Shown here piece after piece: positions 1 through 7,537 of a stretch of DNA of 64,000 nucleotides. Made by a program: the position numbers and the translations under genes. Location of the stretch: NCBI RefSeq assembly GCF_010894405.1, contig NZ_JAAIYA010000002.1, positions 1-64,000 on the forward strand, read 5' to 3'. Source of the stretch: Pyxidicoccus caerfyrddinensis. GTDB lineage: Bacteria; Myxococcota; Myxococcia; Myxococcales; Myxococcaceae. Position 1 is the first letter of the stretch, and each line of letters begins with the position of its first letter. The notes beneath the pieces are model-generated. The model had not been told where the DNA came from, did not search any database, and worked only from the letters and a program-made list of their open reading frames with translations.

Positions 1-182
1 CGCGCTGGAAGAAGCTCTTCAGCGAGTCCAAGGGCGCCGACGTCTGGTTCCCCGAGGAGATTCGCATCTACGACGAGGTGGAGAAGGCCAACTCCACCGT
101 CATCCTCATCAAGTCCATCGACCTGCGCTCGCTGGAAGCCAACCTCTTCACCAAGGCGTGGCTCGAGAGCAAGAGCCGATGA
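1..182 (+). CDS. C-terminal end of a LolA-like outer-membrane lipoprotein-sorting protein (partial)
   Basis: Only the last 59 codons are visible, read in the frame whose first full codon begins at base 3 and ending with TGA at 180-182. The tail contains the segments DVWFPEEIRIYD and LRSLEANLFTKAWLESKSR, which resemble the last beta-strand and closing helix of LolA-like (TP_0789-type) lipoprotein-sorting domains: a statement of where residues are changed, then a short -L-x-x-x-LF- ending. Such proteins in this clade often sit beside RND-type exporters, but the upstream gene is outside the window. The assignment rests on a short tail and is an inference; the coding status is supported by codon bias and an uninterrupted frame. 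Confidence 0.5.
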   Translation, partial: RWKKLFSESKGADVWFPEEIRIYDEVEKANSTVILIKSIDLRSLEANLFTKAWLESKSR

Positions 183-291
183 GCCCGAGGACCCTCACCG
201 GGCCGCGGCGCTGACCGCGGCCCTCGCCGGCGCCCCCGCGCTCGCCTGGTCCTGCCCGGGTTTCTTGCAAACGCCCCGGGAACTCAATATT

Positions 292-309
292 ATCAATGTC
301 GATATTGAT
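292..309. promoter_or_regulatory. Near-perfect 18-bp palindrome, operator candidate
   Basis: The sequence ATCAATGTCGATATTGAT has 6-bp arms ATCAAT/ATTGAT around a TCGA core, with one mismatched pair. It lies in a short AT-rich island (about 284-322) inside GC-rich DNA, just upstream of the DUF2089/DUF4097 gene pair. This fits a transcription-factor operator or promoter-overlapping site. No binding protein can be named from sequence. Confidence 0.5.
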
Positions 310-321
310 TTTACGGTGAAT

Positions 322-738
322 ATGGCACCTCGGACCTCGATTCATCCCATGCCGACCCGGTGTCCCGTCTGTGGCGAGGGCACGCATGTGGAGCGTGTGC
401 GCTGTGGGGCCTGTGACACGGCGGTGGAGGGGCGGTTCACCACGGGCTGGGTGCAGGGGCTGTCGCCCGAGCAGCTCGCCTTCGTGCGCGTGTTCCTGAG
501 CTGCCGCGGGAAGATCAAGGACGTGGAGCAGGTGCTGGGCCTCTCCTATCCCACGGTGGTGTCGCGGCTGGACGCCGTGGTCGCCGCGCTGGGCGAGGAC
601 GTCCCGCCCGCCGCGCCGCCACCCCCTTCGCATCCACCGCGCGGCGGTCAGCGTCGCGCCCAGATTCTCGATGACCTCGCGGCCGGGCTCATCGATGCAG
701 ACGAGGCCGCACGGCGCCTGAAGAAGGCCCAGGAGTGA
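322..738 (+). CDS. DUF2089 family zinc-ribbon protein, putative regulator
   Basis: Small protein (138 aa from ATG 322; 129 aa from the alternative ATG at 349, which begins exactly at the conserved zinc ribbon). Cys pairs C14/C17 and C28/C31 form a CPVC...CGAC ribbon, followed by a segment (residues 40-95) resembling a helix-turn-helix, with LSPEQLAFVRVFL and LGLSYPTVVSRL. A Pro-rich linker leads to a C-terminal helical pair (RAQILDDLAAGLIDADEA) that is also found at the end of the next protein. The family is thought to be regulatory, commonly placed beside DUF4097 envelope proteins. Its stop overlaps the next start in a GTGA junction, implying translational coupling. Neither ATG has a strong ribosome site, so the start is uncertain. 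Confidence 0.8.
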   Translation: MAPRTSIHPMPTRCPVCGEGTHVERVRCGACDTAVEGRFTTGWVQGLSPEQLAFVRVFLSCRGKIKDVEQVLGLSYPTVVSRLDAVVAALGEDVPPAAPPPPSHPPRGGQRRAQILDDLAAGLIDADEAARRLKKAQE

Positions 739-1769
739 AGGCCATGTTCGAGTCGGAGCCCTCCCCGCAGTCCTCCGAAGCCACGTCGGATACGCCGCCC
801 GGTGCCTCGTCGCGTCCAGGTGAGCGCCACCTGATTCCGTGGGGCCAGCGGGCCGAGCTCGAGCTGCACGCGAGCGCGGCGGCCCTTACGCTGACGCCCC
901 TTCCCGAAGGCGAGAAGCCCTACCTCGTGGCGCACGGGCCGGTGGAAGTCCAGGTGCGCGAGCGCGGCAGCAGCACGAGCGTGGAGCTGAACATCCGCGA
1001 GAGCGGTTTCTGGTCCTTCCTGTGGCGGAGCATGCCGCAGGTGGAGCTGTTCCTCCCCGCCAACGCGAAGGCCCGGCTGAAGCTGGATGCGGGCACGGTG
1101 CGCGTGGCGGGGCTGAAGGACTGCGAGCTGGACGTGACGACGGACGCGGGCACGGCGGACGTGCGTGACGTGCACGGGAAGCTGACGCTGCGCACCAGCG
1201 CCGGCAGCATCTTCGGCCAGCGGGTGGGCGGGACGTTCGACGTCCAGGCGGCGGCCGGCTCGGTGAAGCTGGACGTGGACGCGCTCACGCCGGGCGAGCA
1301 CCGCTTCGTGTCGCAGATGGGCGCGGTGGACGTGCGGCTGGTGCCGGGGCTGGACGTGTCGATTGAAGCGCGCACGTCGCTGGGCTCGGTGCGCAACAGC
1401 TACCCGTCGCGTCCGGGCGCGCCCACACTGCTGCGGCTGGAGACGGACCTGGGCTCGGTGCGCGTACGCGAGTCCCACAAGCCGGGGCGCGAGGCGGACG
1501 GCGAGGATCGGCACGGTTGGGAGCACGACGCCCGGCGCTGGCAGAGGCAGACGGAGCGGTGGCAGCGCCGCGCGGAGCATCACGCCGAGCGCTGGGCGCG
1601 GAGCGGGGACGGCCGGCCGCCGTGGGCCGGGCATGGCCGTCCTCCGGAGCCCCGTCCGACGACGGCGGGCATCCCCGACGAGGAGCTGCGCCGGGTGTTG
1701 CAGTTGGTGAGCGAGGGGAAGGTGAGCGTGGAGGACGCGGAGAAGCTCCTGCGCGCCATGCAGCGCTGA
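735..1769 (+). CDS. DUF4097 beta-strand repeat protein with C-terminal SHOCT-like helices
   Basis: The 344-residue product has a disordered N-terminus, a central beta-helix-like region (about 40-245) of short strands typical of DUF4097 (LDAGTVRVAGL, VTTDAGTADVRD, RTSAGSIFG), an Arg/Trp/His-rich charged linker (about 255-300) and a C-terminal helical pair DEELRRVLQLVSEGKVS. The layout recalls YvlB/LiaX-type envelope stress proteins, although no signal peptide is visible. GTG start 735 overlaps the stop of the DUF2089 gene, so the pair is an operon under the palindrome at 292-309. A role in envelope-stress sensing is inferred from the family, not shown. Confidence 0.8.
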   Translation: MKAMFESEPSPQSSEATSDTPPGASSRPGERHLIPWGQRAELELHASAAALTLTPLPEGEKPYLVAHGPVEVQVRERGSSTSVELNIRESGFWSFLWRSMPQVELFLPANAKARLKLDAGTVRVAGLKDCELDVTTDAGTADVRDVHGKLTLRTSAGSIFGQRVGGTFDVQAAAGSVKLDVDALTPGEHRFVSQMGAVDVRLVPGLDVSIEARTSLGSVRNSYPSRPGAPTLLRLETDLGSVRVRESHKPGREADGEDRHGWEHDARRWQRQTERWQRRAEHHAERWARSGDGRPPWAGHGRPPEPRPTTAGIPDEELRRVLQLVSEGKVSVEDAEKLLRAMQR

Positions 1770-1808
1770 GAGGCGCGACGCGCTGGCAGCGGGTAGGCTC
1801 CCGTCACC

Positions 1809-2738
1809 GTGCAGTCCGTCCTCTTCTTCTCCGACAGGCAGGTGCGTGAGGCGCTCTTCGCCCGGGTGGACGGGACGCGCGGGCTGCTGCTCGTGACGGG
1901 GGTGCGGCACGGGCCGGCCATGCGGACACCGGAGGCGCGCGAGCCCTTCGCCACGCTGGAGCGCCTCCACGGTGACGTGCTCTCCCAGGTGCTCGTCGCG
2001 GACGAGGGCACCACGGAGGGCATGTGGAGGGACCCGCTCGGCGACCTGGGCGACCGGCTCTACCCGGCCAGCCGCGATGACGCCTACGCCGCGTCCACGG
2101 GCTACCTCCTCCTGGAGGACGGCCGCCCGCGCGCGGTGGTGCGCAAGCACGGCACGCCGGCCGAGGACCTCTGGTTCCTCCAGGAAGCGCTGAGCCGCCT
2201 CACCCCGCGCGTGCCGGCACCGGACCCGGAGAAGCGCCCCGGCCATCGCAAACCAGAGCCTCCGCCCCGCTCGCCCCGGCGTCCCGCCAGCTCGGGCGCG
2301 CGCGAGGAGGAGTTCGCCTGGGACGGTGATGCAAGACGTCCCGGCGCGCGGAGCACTGGCGCACGAGACGCGGACACACGTGACGCCGACGCGCGGAGCA
2401 CCGGCACGCGAGACACTGGTGCGCGAAACACCGGCGCACGGGCCTGGGACGGCGAGGCCACGCCGCCCCGGGGCACCCGGGTGCCTCCCCCGCGCCCGCC
2501 CGCCGCGGTGAAGGACGCCTGGACGGTGCTGGGCCTCTCCCGGGACACGCCGCTGGACGAGGCGCGCAAGGCCTTCCGCGCGCTCATCACGCAGTACCAC
2601 CCGGACAAGGTCGCCCACCTCGCGCCCGAGTTCCACGAGCTGGCCGAGCGCCGCACGCGCGAAATCCTGGACGCGTGGGACACGGTGGAGCGCGCCCTCT
2701 CCGGCAAGACCGAGGACGAGGACGAAGGCGGGAGCTGA
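1809..2738 (+). CDS. C-terminal J-domain protein with low-complexity linker
   Basis: The last 75 residues form a J domain: AWTVLGLSRDTPLDEARKAF, then the diagnostic HPD tripeptide in QYHPDKVAHL. J domains stimulate Hsp70 (DnaK) ATPase. The domain is C-terminal instead of N-terminal, as in many non-DnaJ co-chaperones. Residues 1-135 form a folded domain of unknown type (VLFFSDRQVREALFARV). They are joined by a disordered linker with imperfect repeats of the form GAR-STG-ARD-ADT (residues about 175-215, DNA 2335-2455). GTG start at 1809 lies 39 bp after the DUF4097 stop, so it may share that transcript. The client of the N-terminal domain is unknown. Confidence 0.8.
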   Translation: MQSVLFFSDRQVREALFARVDGTRGLLLVTGVRHGPAMRTPEAREPFATLERLHGDVLSQVLVADEGTTEGMWRDPLGDLGDRLYPASRDDAYAASTGYLLLEDGRPRAVVRKHGTPAEDLWFLQEALSRLTPRVPAPDPEKRPGHRKPEPPPRSPRRPASSGAREEEFAWDGDARRPGARSTGARDADTRDADARSTGTRDTGARNTGARAWDGEATPPRGTRVPPPRPPAAVKDAWTVLGLSRDTPLDEARKAFRALITQYHPDKVAHLAPEFHELAERRTREILDAWDTVERALSGKTEDEDEGGS

Positions 2739-2801
2739 ACCCCCTGCCTGCCTCACGGCCGGGCGCGCCGAGGCCCGCTGTGCTGTGAACATCTTCGGGG
2801 C

Positions 2802-3314
2802 ATGCCGCCCTTCGACTGGCAGAGCATGTGGACCCCGGACCTCAACCTCTTCGAGGTGGTCTTCCGCGCCTCCGCCGTCTACCTCTTCGCGCAGCTCGTG
2901 CTCCGGGTCACCGGGCGCAAGGAGCTGTCGCGCTCGTCCACCTTCGACATCGTCCTGCTGCTCATCATCTCGGTGTGCCTGCGCAAGAGCATCGTCGCGG
3001 ATGACAACAGCCTGACGTCGGCCTTCGTGGCCTTCGGGACGCTGGGGGCGTGGGACCGCTTCTTCTCGTGGCTCGCGATGCGCAGCGAGAAGGCGGCGGA
3101 GGTGCTGACGGGCAAGCCGGTGGAGCTGGTGCGCGAGGGCCGCGTCAACGAGGCCAACCTGCGCAAGAGCCTGATGTCCCGCGAAGAGCTGCTCAGCCGC
3201 CTGCGCGAGCACGGCACCGAGTCCCTCCGCAAGGTCCGGCTCGCGTACCTCGAGCCGGACGGGAAGGTGACCTTCATGATGAAGAAGGACAGCGAGGGCT
3301 CCACGCTCCAGTGA
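2802..3314 (+). CDS. DUF421 (YetF/YcaP-type) membrane protein
   Basis: The 170-aa protein has an N-terminal membrane region (residues about 18-80: EVVFRASAVYLFAQLVLRV, FDIVLLLIISV, SLTSAFVAFGTL) followed by the soluble DUF421 half with GKPVELVREGRVNEANLRK and MSREELLSRLREHG, which are hallmarks of the family. The protein is shorter than the usual 200-230 residues, mostly through a reduced C-terminus. Function is unknown in general; spore-germination-linked YetF of Bacillus is a relative. It ends 12 bp before the convergent phosphoesterase gene. Confidence 0.85.
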   Translation: MPPFDWQSMWTPDLNLFEVVFRASAVYLFAQLVLRVTGRKELSRSSTFDIVLLLIISVCLRKSIVADDNSLTSAFVAFGTLGAWDRFFSWLAMRSEKAAEVLTGKPVELVREGRVNEANLRKSLMSREELLSRLREHGTESLRKVRLAYLEPDGKVTFMMKKDSEGSTLQ

Positions 3315-3326
3315 GCGGAGCGTCCC

Positions 3327-4307
3327 TCAGCCCGCCGACGACACGGAGGCGCCAGGCGCGGCGTCCAGCGTGAAGCGGGCGACGATGGGCATGTGGTCGG
3401 ACAGCCCGTGGAACCGGCTCTGCGCGTCTCCGAACGGGCAGGTCTCCTGCGTGTCCAGCCAGCGCACGCCGCCCCCGGAGAACATGTGGTCCAGGTGCAT
3501 GCGCATGTGCATGAAGCCCGCGGTGGGGAAGCCGCGCGACGCGTTCGGGTCAATCTGTCCCACGGCGGCCTGGGCGCAGGTGAGGCACGCCTCGCCCGTG
3601 AGGTAGCGGAACACCGGTGACGCGGGCGGTGAGTTGAAGTCCCCGCAGACGATGTACGGCTCGTTGCCCGAGTGCACGCGCATGAACTCCGCCAGCTTGC
3701 GCGCCTCGTGCAGTTGGTTGGGGCCGCCGCCCATCTTGTCCTTCGTCGCCCAGAACTCCTTCGCGAACGGCGTAGGCAGGCTCAGGTGGGTGTTGAAGAT
3801 GTGGAAGCCGCGCCCATCCTCGCGCCGCACCAGGCGCATGTGCGCGCAGATGCGGCTCTGCTTGCGGTCCTTCAGTCGCTGCACGTGGTGGTGGGTGATG
3901 TGCTGGGGCGCGTCCACGTTGTGCGTGTCCACCTGGAGGGTGCGCGTGTTGATGAGCACCGCGAGCCCGGTGGTGTAGAGCGACACCTCGCCCAGCTTGT
4001 AGTGGTGGGCGCGGAAGTAGAACGCCTCGTAGGGCATGTCCCGCGCCTGGGCGCCGAACGTCTCCACCATGCGGTCCATGAAGGCCGCCAGCTGTGTCTC
4101 CCCCGGCTGCTTGGGCCGGTGGGCGATGGTGCTGCGCAGCGAGGAGGTCTCCACCTCCTGCAGGCAGACGATGTCCGGCAGCGGGTCCAGCGAGGACAGC
4201 GCGGCGGCGACCCGGCGCTTGGGGCCCACCGTGCTCGCCAGGCCGCGCAGCATGTGGCCGAAGTAGCGGACGTTGTACGTGACGATTCGCAAACCGGAGT
4301 CGTTCAT
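3327..4307 (-). CDS. Endonuclease/exonuclease/phosphatase (EEP) family protein
   Basis: The 326-aa product begins with the EEP signature LRIVTYNVRYFG and contains DIVCLQEVE (metal-binding Glu), YIVCGDFNSPP (catalytic Asp/Asn) and the closing SDHMPIVARF (catalytic Asp-His). This is the full Mg-dependent phosphodiesterase/phosphatase fold used by nucleases, inositol phosphatases and sphingomyelinases; there is no signal peptide, so a cytoplasmic enzyme is likely. ATG at 4307 is preferred over a TTG two codons earlier. The substrate cannot be deduced. Confidence 0.85.
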   Translation of the reverse strand: MNDSGLRIVTYNVRYFGHMLRGLASTVGPKRRVAAALSSLDPLPDIVCLQEVETSSLRSTIAHRPKQPGETQLAAFMDRMVETFGAQARDMPYEAFYFRAHHYKLGEVSLYTTGLAVLINTRTLQVDTHNVDAPQHITHHHVQRLKDRKQSRICAHMRLVRREDGRGFHIFNTHLSLPTPFAKEFWATKDKMGGGPNQLHEARKLAEFMRVHSGNEPYIVCGDFNSPPASPVFRYLTGEACLTCAQAAVGQIDPNASRGFPTAGFMHMRMHLDHMFSGGGVRWLDTQETCPFGDAQSRFHGLSDHMPIVARFTLDAAPGASVSSAG

Positions 4308-4538
4308 ACGCAAGTGGGGCCCGTGCCGGGCCGTACGGTGAAACTACCAACCGCGAAGCCGCGTGGCCCTGGCCCCGAGCCCGCTTGTGCACATTCCGGA
4401 CATCTGCCTGCCTGCTCGCTCCCGCGTCCGGGCGCGCCTGGATGCGCTCCACCCGACACCCGCCGCTCCCGAATCCGGGGCCTGCCCGCCCGGTGGCCCG
4501 CCGGGCAACGTCACGGTCCAGCAGCGACGAGCCGCGCC

Positions 4539-4949
4539 CTACGCGGAGCGCTTCACGCGCACCACGGTGTCCAGCAGGTGCTCCAGCGCCATCCCGGGCT
4601 CCGGGTTCGGACCCTTGCACAGGCCCGAGTGCACCGGGCCCGTCTGGATGATGGTGCTGCGCGGGGCGACCAGCCAGTGCCACCGGTCCTTCTGCGGCAG
4701 CCGGCCGATGGGGCCCGAGTCCTTCCCGCCGTCGCAGACGCGGCGGAAGCTCTCCAGGTGGCTGCGGACGCTGTCCAGGTCCACGTCCGGCGCGAGCGCC
4801 TTCAGCCGCGCCTCGTCCAACTCCACGCGCGCGCCGAGGTAGCGCTGGGTGGTGCAGAAGAGGACGACGCCCGCGTTGATGAACTCCTCGCGCTCCACGC
4901 GGGGGACGACGCGGATGATGGCGTAGTCAAACGAGCTGGGCGCGGGCAC
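4539..4949 (-). CDS. DUF3037 protein, partner of HipA-like kinase
   Basis: The 136-residue protein begins FDYAIIRVVPRVEREEFINAGV, characteristic of DUF3037, and continues with ARVELDEARLKAL. It overlaps the upstream HipA-like kinase gene by 23 bp on the same strand, an arrangement seen repeatedly for these two families and suggesting a co-translated two-protein unit. Biochemical function is unknown. No membrane segment or signal peptide is present. It is followed by about 230 bp with no gene before the phosphoesterase start. Confidence 0.85.
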   Translation of the reverse strand: MPAPSSFDYAIIRVVPRVEREEFINAGVVLFCTTQRYLGARVELDEARLKALAPDVDLDSVRSHLESFRRVCDGGKDSGPIGRLPQKDRWHWLVAPRSTIIQTGPVHSGLCKGPNPEPGMALEHLLDTVVRVKRSA

Positions 4950-5712
4950 GGGCCGCCTCCTCGAGGAACGCCGGCAGCGCGTCCACGCGCTTGAGCAGCC
5001 AGGTGACGTACGCCGCGCGGTGCGCGTCGGCGGTGGGGAAGGGGGACTCGGTGCCCGTCAGCCACGCCTCGGGAATGGCGGCGATGGTGCGCTCCACCAC
5101 CTCGCGCGTGAGGGCCGTGCGCAGTGTGGCCTCCACCGCGGACAGCGCGCTGGCCCACGGCAGCAGCACGTGGTCCTTGATGGGGCCGAAGCGGCTCTGG
5201 CTGCGCTCCTCCCAGTCCTCCCACGAGTGGTGGAAGTAGAGCGACGCCCCGTGGTCGATGAGCCACAAGTCCCGGTGCCACGTCAGCATGTTGGGGTTCT
5301 TCGGCGTGCGGTCCACGTTGGTGATGTATGCGTCGAAGCCGACGATGGCCGACGCCACCACGGCCTCCGGGAAGGGGCCGGCCACCGGGTCGAACGTCAC
5401 CGAGCCGGGCAGGTAGTCCAGCCCCAGGTTGAGCCCCGCGCTCGCCTTGAGCAGCTCGCGAATCTCGGAGTCCGGCTCGTTGCGGCCCAGCGCCGGGTCC
5501 AGGTCCACCAGCACCACCTCCGGCACCCGCAGGCCCACCACGCGCGCCAATTCCCCGGAGATGAGCTCCGCGATGAGCGCCTTGGCGCCCTGGCCCGCGC
5601 CCCGGAACTTCACGACATACAGCCCCGCGTCGTCCGCCTCGATGATGGCGGGCAGCGAGCCGCCCTCCCGCAGGGGCGTCACGTAGCGCGTGGCTGTGAC
5701 AGTCCTCAACAT
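4927..5712 (-). CDS. HipA-like kinase
   Basis: The 261-aa protein keeps kinase-like landmarks of the HipA superfamily: a lysine in YVVKF (K35), catalytic-loop-like NVDRTPKNPN (D134, N139) and metal-binding LIDHGASL (D153). It lacks the N-terminal HipB-binding subdomain of true HipA toxins (about 440 aa), so it is the short stand-alone type. ATG 5712 is chosen because homology starts there and GGGAG lies 8 bp upstream; a longer reading to 5856 crosses the ohrR operator. It overlaps the DUF3037 gene. Toxin-like action is possible but not shown, and no HipB-like antitoxin is adjacent. Confidence 0.8.
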   Translation of the reverse strand: MLRTVTATRYVTPLREGGSLPAIIEADDAGLYVVKFRGAGQGAKALIAELISGELARVVGLRVPEVVLVDLDPALGRNEPDSEIRELLKASAGLNLGLDYLPGSVTFDPVAGPFPEAVVASAIVGFDAYITNVDRTPKNPNMLTWHRDLWLIDHGASLYFHHSWEDWEERSQSRFGPIKDHVLLPWASALSAVEATLRTALTREVVERTIAAIPEAWLTGTESPFPTADAHRAAYVTWLLKRVDALPAFLEEAARARAQLV

Positions 5713-5830
5713 CCCTTGGCTCCCGTCCTCGCCCGGCCCGTCCCCGACGACGGCCGCGCGTCGCCCTGTAACACGCCGTGGCCCGTCGCGGCATCCCGGG
5801 ACGTCCCGGCTCCATGTTCGAATTGGTTGC

Positions 5831-5847
5831 GCACAATTTAATTGTGC
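5831..5847. promoter_or_regulatory. OhrR operator (perfect inverted repeat)
   Basis: GCACAATT-T-AATTGTGC is a perfect 8-bp inverted repeat with one central base, containing the ACAATT/AATTGT core known for OhrR boxes. It lies 15 bp upstream of the ohrR start, where it would overlap the promoter, giving autoregulation and peroxide-inducible control of ohrR-ohr. Confidence 0.85.
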
Positions 5848-5861
5848 CCTATTCATTGGCC

Positions 5862-6317
5862 ATGTCGGTGGATGACCCGCTCAGCCTGGACGCGCAGCTC
5901 TGCTTCCCGCTCTACGCGGCGGCCAGGGCCGTCACGCAGGCCTACGCGCCGCTCCTGTCGAAGCTGGGGCTGACGTACCCGCAGTACCTGGTGATGCTGG
6001 TCCTGTGGGAGACGGATGGGGTGACGGTGAAGGGGATGGGGGAGCGGCTGTTCCTCGACTCGGGGACACTCACGCCGCTGTTGAAGCGGATGGAGGCCCA
6101 GGGGTTGGTGAAGCGGGAGCGCTCCACCGAGGACGCGCGCTCGGTGCACGTCCACCTCACGACTCAAGGGCGCGCGCTGAAGCGCAAGGCCGTGTCCATT
6201 CCCGAGGCGATGGTCTGCAAGATGGGCCTGTCGCTCGAAGAGCTTTCACGCATGCGCCGCGACGTCCAGCGGCTGTTCGAAGCGCTGTCGAAGTCCCAGT
6301 CTGAACCCTCGAAGTGA
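5862..6317 (+). CDS. ohrR: Organic-peroxide sensing repressor OhrR (MarR family, 2-Cys type)
   Basis: The 151-residue MarR-family winged-helix protein opens with [19 protein letters not shown], the OhrR N-terminus with the peroxidatic Cys (C14). The two tyrosines expected to interact with it lie in [17 protein letters not shown] second Cys at C119 is 105 residues away, the same spacing as C22/C127 of Xanthomonas OhrR, so this is predicted to be the 2-Cys class that switches through an intersubunit disulfide. The recognition region is [18 protein letters not shown] 5862 lies directly after the operator at 5831-5847; a longer frame from 5778 would put the operator inside the gene. Followed 17 bp later by ohr. 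Confidence 0.92.
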   Translation: MSVDDPLSLDAQLCFPLYAAARAVTQAYAPLLSKLGLTYPQYLVMLVLWETDGVTVKGMGERLFLDSGTLTPLLKRMEAQGLVKRERSTEDARSVHVHLTTQGRALKRKAVSIPEAMVCKMGLSLEELSRMRRDVQRLFEALSKSQSEPSK

Positions 6318-6334
6318 CTCCCAAGGAGCATTCC

Positions 6335-6772
6335 ATGGCCCCCGTTTCCGTCAGCCCCCTGTACACCACCAACGCCACCACCCACGGCGGCCGCAGCGGC
6401 CACGTGAAGTCCGCCGACGGCGTCATCGACCTGCAGCTCGCCCTGCCCAAGGAGATGGGTGGCCCGGGCGGCGCGAAGGCCAACCCGGAGACGCTCTTCG
6501 CCGCGGGCTACTCCGCCTGCTTCGAGGGCGCGCTGCGCCTCGTGGCGCGCATGCAGGGCAAGACGCTGGGCGAGGGCGTGGGCATCACCGCCGCCGTCAC
6601 CATCGGCAAGACGCCGGACGGTGGCTTCGGCCTCGCGGTGGCGCTGACGGGCATCCTTCCCGGCATGCCCCGCGACGAGGCCGAGAAGCTCATGCACGCG
6701 GCCCACGAGGTGTGCCCGTACTCCAAGGCCACGCGCGGCAACATCGACGTGAAGCTCTCCGTCGCGCAGTAA
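6335..6772 (+). CDS. ohr: Organic hydroperoxide resistance protein Ohr
   Basis: The 145-aa OsmC/Ohr-fold thiol peroxidase reduces organic hydroperoxides, usually with lipoylated proteins as reductant. The catalytic pair C62 (GYSACFEGAL) and C127 (HEVCPYSKATRGNIDV) is present, with the conserved Arg R20 (GGRSGHV) and Glu E52 (NPETLFAAGY). The N-terminal LYTTNATTHGGR is typical. AAGGAG lies 6 bp before ATG 6335. It is cotranscribed with ohrR and ended by a strong hairpin at 6784. Confidence 0.95.
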   Translation: MAPVSVSPLYTTNATTHGGRSGHVKSADGVIDLQLALPKEMGGPGGAKANPETLFAAGYSACFEGALRLVARMQGKTLGEGVGITAAVTIGKTPDGGFGLAVALTGILPGMPRDEAEKLMHAAHEVCPYSKATRGNIDVKLSVAQ

Positions 6773-6783
6773 CGCAGTCACCT

Positions 6784-6811
6784 CGGGCCCGGGGCCACAA
6801 TCCCGGGCCCG
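6784..6811 (+). terminator. Hairpin terminator after ohr
   Basis: A perfect 10-bp stem CGGGCCCGGG / CCCGGGCCCG encloses an 8-base loop, starting 11 bp after the ohr stop. There is no T-run, as is common in this GC-rich genome, so the call rests on the stem and its position. Confidence 0.6.
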
Positions 6812-6925
6812 TGCGCCGTGCTCACACACCGGTGCCGGACCCACGTGCAGGTTGCCGTCGGGTTTCAGTTCTTTTGAATAATGGCACGTCCCTTGAAGTC
6901 GACAGTGCGCAGGGGGACGAACCCA

Positions 6926-7486
6926 ATGCATGAGCGCCAATTGATTCCCATCGAAGTCGCGGGGAGCGCCATCTCGAGCGCGGTGGACCTGCTGCTCGAG
7001 GACCCGGACATCGGCGAGGTCTTCTGGTGGCTGCGGCCCGAGTCGGGCGCGCCGCTCGCCGGCCCCATCCGCGGCACGCGGCTGTTCGCGGTGGCGGAGA
7101 AGGGCTGCGGCATCATCGGCCTCGCCGCGCTCTCCAACATCGACAGCGAAGCGCAATACGCACGGCTGAGCTGCGCGGTGGCGGCGCCGTACCGGCTCGC
7201 GGGCGCGGGCCACTGGGCCGCCACGGAGACCATCCGCCGAGGCGTCCGGCTGGACGGCCTGCGCCACGTGGAGGCCTTCGTGCGCGCCGGCAGCGACACC
7301 GCGCGCCGCGTGCTGGAGTCCCTGGGCTTCCGCGCGCGCGAGTCCTCCTTCTCACCCGTGGACGTGCCGCCGCCCGGTCACCTCTGTCTGCGGCTGGACT
7401 TGCCCACCGACTCGAAGGGCCACTTCCTCATGGCCGGCAGCGCCCGGTCGGCTGCCCGGACGTTGTCCGCCGCCCTCTCCGCCTGA
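6926..7486 (+). CDS. GNAT family N-acetyltransferase-like protein
   Basis: The 186-aa product has a GNAT-like course: strand CGIIGLAALSNID, an acetyl-CoA-loop-like region AVAAPYRLAGAGHWAATETI, and the terminal VEAFVRAGSDTARRVLESLGF motif typical of acetyltransferases that compare substrate side chains. ATG 6926 has AGGGGG nine bases upstream; an in-frame ATG at 6881 lacks a ribosome site. The pyrophosphate loop is not a clean Q/R-x-x-G-x-G/A, so activity is uncertain. The substrate is unknown. It converges with the DUF4286 gene at a GC-rich palindrome. Confidence 0.65.
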   Translation: MHERQLIPIEVAGSAISSAVDLLLEDPDIGEVFWWLRPESGAPLAGPIRGTRLFAVAEKGCGIIGLAALSNIDSEAQYARLSCAVAAPYRLAGAGHWAATETIRRGVRLDGLRHVEAFVRAGSDTARRVLESLGFRARESSFSPVDVPPPGHLCLRLDLPTDSKGHFLMAGSARSAARTLSAALSA

Positions 7487-7491
7487 GCGGA

Positions 7492-7510
7492 CCGCCGCGA
7501 GTCGCGGCGG
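7492..7510. terminator. Palindrome between convergent genes
   Basis: CCGCCGCGA-G-TCGCGGCGG is a perfect 9-bp inverted repeat around one base in the 51-bp gap between converging stop codons (7486 and 7538), consistent with a bidirectional terminator. Confidence 0.5.
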
Positions 7511-7537
7511 CCCCATGGGAAACCCATTTCCCGAGAA

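Noticed and set aside
4363-4842. A plus-strand open frame upstream of the phosphoesterase
   Set aside because: Overlaps the DUF3037 gene in antisense, with no ribosome site or similarity.
5713-5856. Longer start for the HipA-like kinase
   Set aside because: It would cross the ohrR operator, and the added residues lack homology.
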